Of a stretch of 30,355 bases of DNA, positions 29,349 to 30,355 are shown one piece after another. The notes under the pieces were generated by a model. It had not been told where the DNA came from and ran no database searches. It saw only the letters and a program-made list of their open reading frames with translations. The stretch covers positions 1 through 30,355 of IMG/VR virus record IMGVR_UViG_3300047320_000112. One strand, 5' to 3'. The DNA is from a virus. Position 1 is the first letter of the stretch, and every line of letters begins with the position of its first letter. A program made the position numbers and the translations under genes.

Positions 29349-30054
29349 ACCGAAGAAATCGAACTACTATTACTTCGACTTCTGGAGGGGCGGTAAGCGC
29401 TACTTCGGATCGACCAAGCGCGATGAACTGATCGAAGCCGAAAAGGTCGAGCAGGCGCACATTGCGAGAGCTGAACAGGAGGCAGAAGCCGCTTCAATTG
29501 CCGACACAGCGCCAGAGGCTATCAGCATCCTTCCGCGGCATGTGTTGCTCGTTCCCTTTAGAAAAGGCGCCAGATACTTTTTCTCGGTACCTGCCAGAAT
29601 GGCCAAAGCTGGTTGCCCTATCAAAAGCCAGTCGCTAGGGCTTGATTACGAGGCTGCGGTCGCCCGCGCCGAGAGCGTGCTTCTACCAGCGCTTGACCGG
29701 TGGACCGCTAGCCAGGTCGTCGGCCCTGAAGAGGCCTCGCTCAAGCTATCAACTGAGCCGGCAATTGGCGTCTATCTACTGATGCTTAAAGGCAAGGTCG
29801 TCTACGTTGGCACAAGCCGCACGATGCAGAGGCGAGTCGCCAACCATCGTACAAATGGTCGCCCGTTCGACGATGTATTTTATATTGCGGCTGATGAGAG
29901 TAAGCGCGCGAAGCTGGAGGCTGCACTCATTAAGTCAATCAGCCCGCCACAAAACAGAACACTCATCGGAGAGCGAGAGCCGTTACGGCCATCCCTAGAA
30001 AAAACCCCAGACCGCGACGGCGTAATTCAAGAAACCTCTGCGAGACAAGGGTAA
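29335..30054 (+). CDS. Integrase-N-terminus / GIY-YIG nuclease fusion
   Basis: 239 aa. Residues 1-28 (MTVYKPKKSNYYYFDFWRGG, ending GSTK) copy the arm-binding start of the neighbouring integrase. Residues ~68-123 (LLVPFRKGARYFFSVPARMA, SLGLDYEAAVARAESVLLPA) resemble the N-terminal segment of a different integrase type. Residues ~143-208 are a GIY-YIG nuclease: GVYLLMLKGKVVYVGTSR with Tyr147 and Tyr157-Val-Gly, Arg167, Glu195 in KLEAALIK and Asn207. It overlaps the integrase by 14 nt and ends 20 nt before the attachment site. It probably binds att DNA and nicks or cuts nearby. Confidence 0.8.
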   Translation: MTVYKPKKSNYYYFDFWRGGKRYFGSTKRDELIEAEKVEQAHIARAEQEAEAASIADTAPEAISILPRHVLLVPFRKGARYFFSVPARMAKAGCPIKSQSLGLDYEAAVARAESVLLPALDRWTASQVVGPEEASLKLSTEPAIGVYLLMLKGKVVYVGTSRTMQRRVANHRTNGRPFDDVFYIAADESKRAKLEAALIKSISPPQNRTLIGEREPLRPSLEKTPDRDGVIQETSARQG

Positions 30055-30074
30055 GTAGCGCTATGGCTCACGTC

Positions 30075-30113
30075 ATCGAAATCCGATGCTCTATCCAGCT
30101 GAGCTAGGAGCGC
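30075..30113 (-). tRNA. 5' half of tRNA-Arg(TCG), cut at the anticodon loop
   Basis: On the minus strand the acceptor strand GCGCTCC, the D arm GCTC-AGCTGGATA-GAGC and the anticodon 5' strand TCGGA with loop TTTCGAT are complete, giving anticodon TCG. The sequence then departs: GACGT instead of TCCGA, and no T arm follows. The break at the end of the anticodon loop marks the right attachment site of the prophage. The missing 3' half should lie beyond the left end of the window. Confidence 0.8.
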
Positions 30114-30202
30114 GTGAGGCCGCACAATAGCCAAGCAGCCTCCGAAAGCCAGCCCCAAAACAGGTGTGGAATTGTATTTTTTTAGGCTTGCGGAACAACG
30201 GC

Positions 30203-30355
30203 TTACAGCCGTAGCGCCGCAATCACCGTATCAAGCCCATCCGTCAAGGCCGCAGGGCCCGGCTGAAGAATGAGCGGCGATCTGATCTCGATGATGCGGC
30301 CCGTTGCGGACAGCGGGAATCTCGCCCCCTACCCGCTGACAGATTTCCTCGGGCA
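30203..30355 (-). pseudogene. Possible C-terminus of a host gene, frame broken
   Basis: The minus-strand frame ending at TAA 30203 reads RFPLSATGRIIEIRSPLILQ and on to GLDTVIAALRL, which looks like the C-terminus of an enzyme (perhaps a class III aminotransferase). A TAG lies upstream in this frame at 30329-30331, while the plausible continuation PEEICQRVGG is in another frame. Either a frameshift has broken the gene, or only one of these frames is real. It would be host DNA flanking the tRNA. The 30055-30355 interval otherwise shows only the half tRNA and a small inverted repeat at 30198-30212. Confidence 0.3.

Noticed and set aside
30041-30113. A complete tRNA running on into the prophage
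   Set aside because: The anticodon 3' strand does not pair with TCGGA and no T arm or matching acceptor strand is present.

Overview
The window is most of a temperate prophage in a high-GC alphaproteobacterium. Several small proteins (GcrA/Myb-type HTH, DUF6456-like C-terminus, Cro-like protein, small zinc-knuckle proteins) resemble those of Hyphomicrobiales (Rhizobiales) prophages, so a Bradyrhizobiaceae-like host is my best guess. The host call rests on remembered family resemblance, not on a search. The right end abuts a broken tRNA-Arg gene at 30075-30113. The left end of the prophage is not in the window.

Layout. From about 21.25 kb down to the left edge, nearly all genes lie on the minus strand in one long, tightly overlapped series (many ATGA, GTGA, TGATG or TAATG junctions). 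In transcription order: a Cro-like repressor (21246), a ClpX-type zinc finger protein, small proteins including a Myb/SANT-like HTH protein, a VRR-NUC nuclease, a Cas4/RecB-like nuclease with a cysteine cluster, a probable ssDNA-binding/annealing partner, a large primase-helicase, and a DUF6456-like candidate late regulator. The packaging and head genes follow (TerS, TerL, portal, scaffold, major capsid protein), then a free-standing HNH endonuclease, a head-tail adaptor, a tail fibre and an SGNH esterase. The head proteins resemble SU10/phiEco32-type podoviruses. Tail nozzle, internal virion and lysis genes are absent and presumably lie to the left.

The switch is at 21.25-22.0 kb. A CI-like repressor on the plus strand (21337) faces the Cro-like gene. 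I see a set of TTCCAA-N5-TTGGAA-type operators. Two of them sit exactly in the 17-bp spacers of the divergent early promoters (minus strand at 21253-21281, plus strand at 21951-21979). The minus-strand transcript appears leaderless.

From 22.0 to 29.3 kb a plus-strand operon holds many small accessory proteins, a DUF4326 protein, a small cytosine-C5 methyltransferase plus a 23-codon relic of a second one, nested micro-ORFs, a dispersed repeat of about 65 nt, an excisionase-like HTH protein and a tyrosine integrase. The last gene before the attachment site encodes an unusual composite protein: a copy of the integrase arm-binding N-terminus, a second integrase-like N-terminal segment and a GIY-YIG nuclease. 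This is the most novel-looking item in the window.
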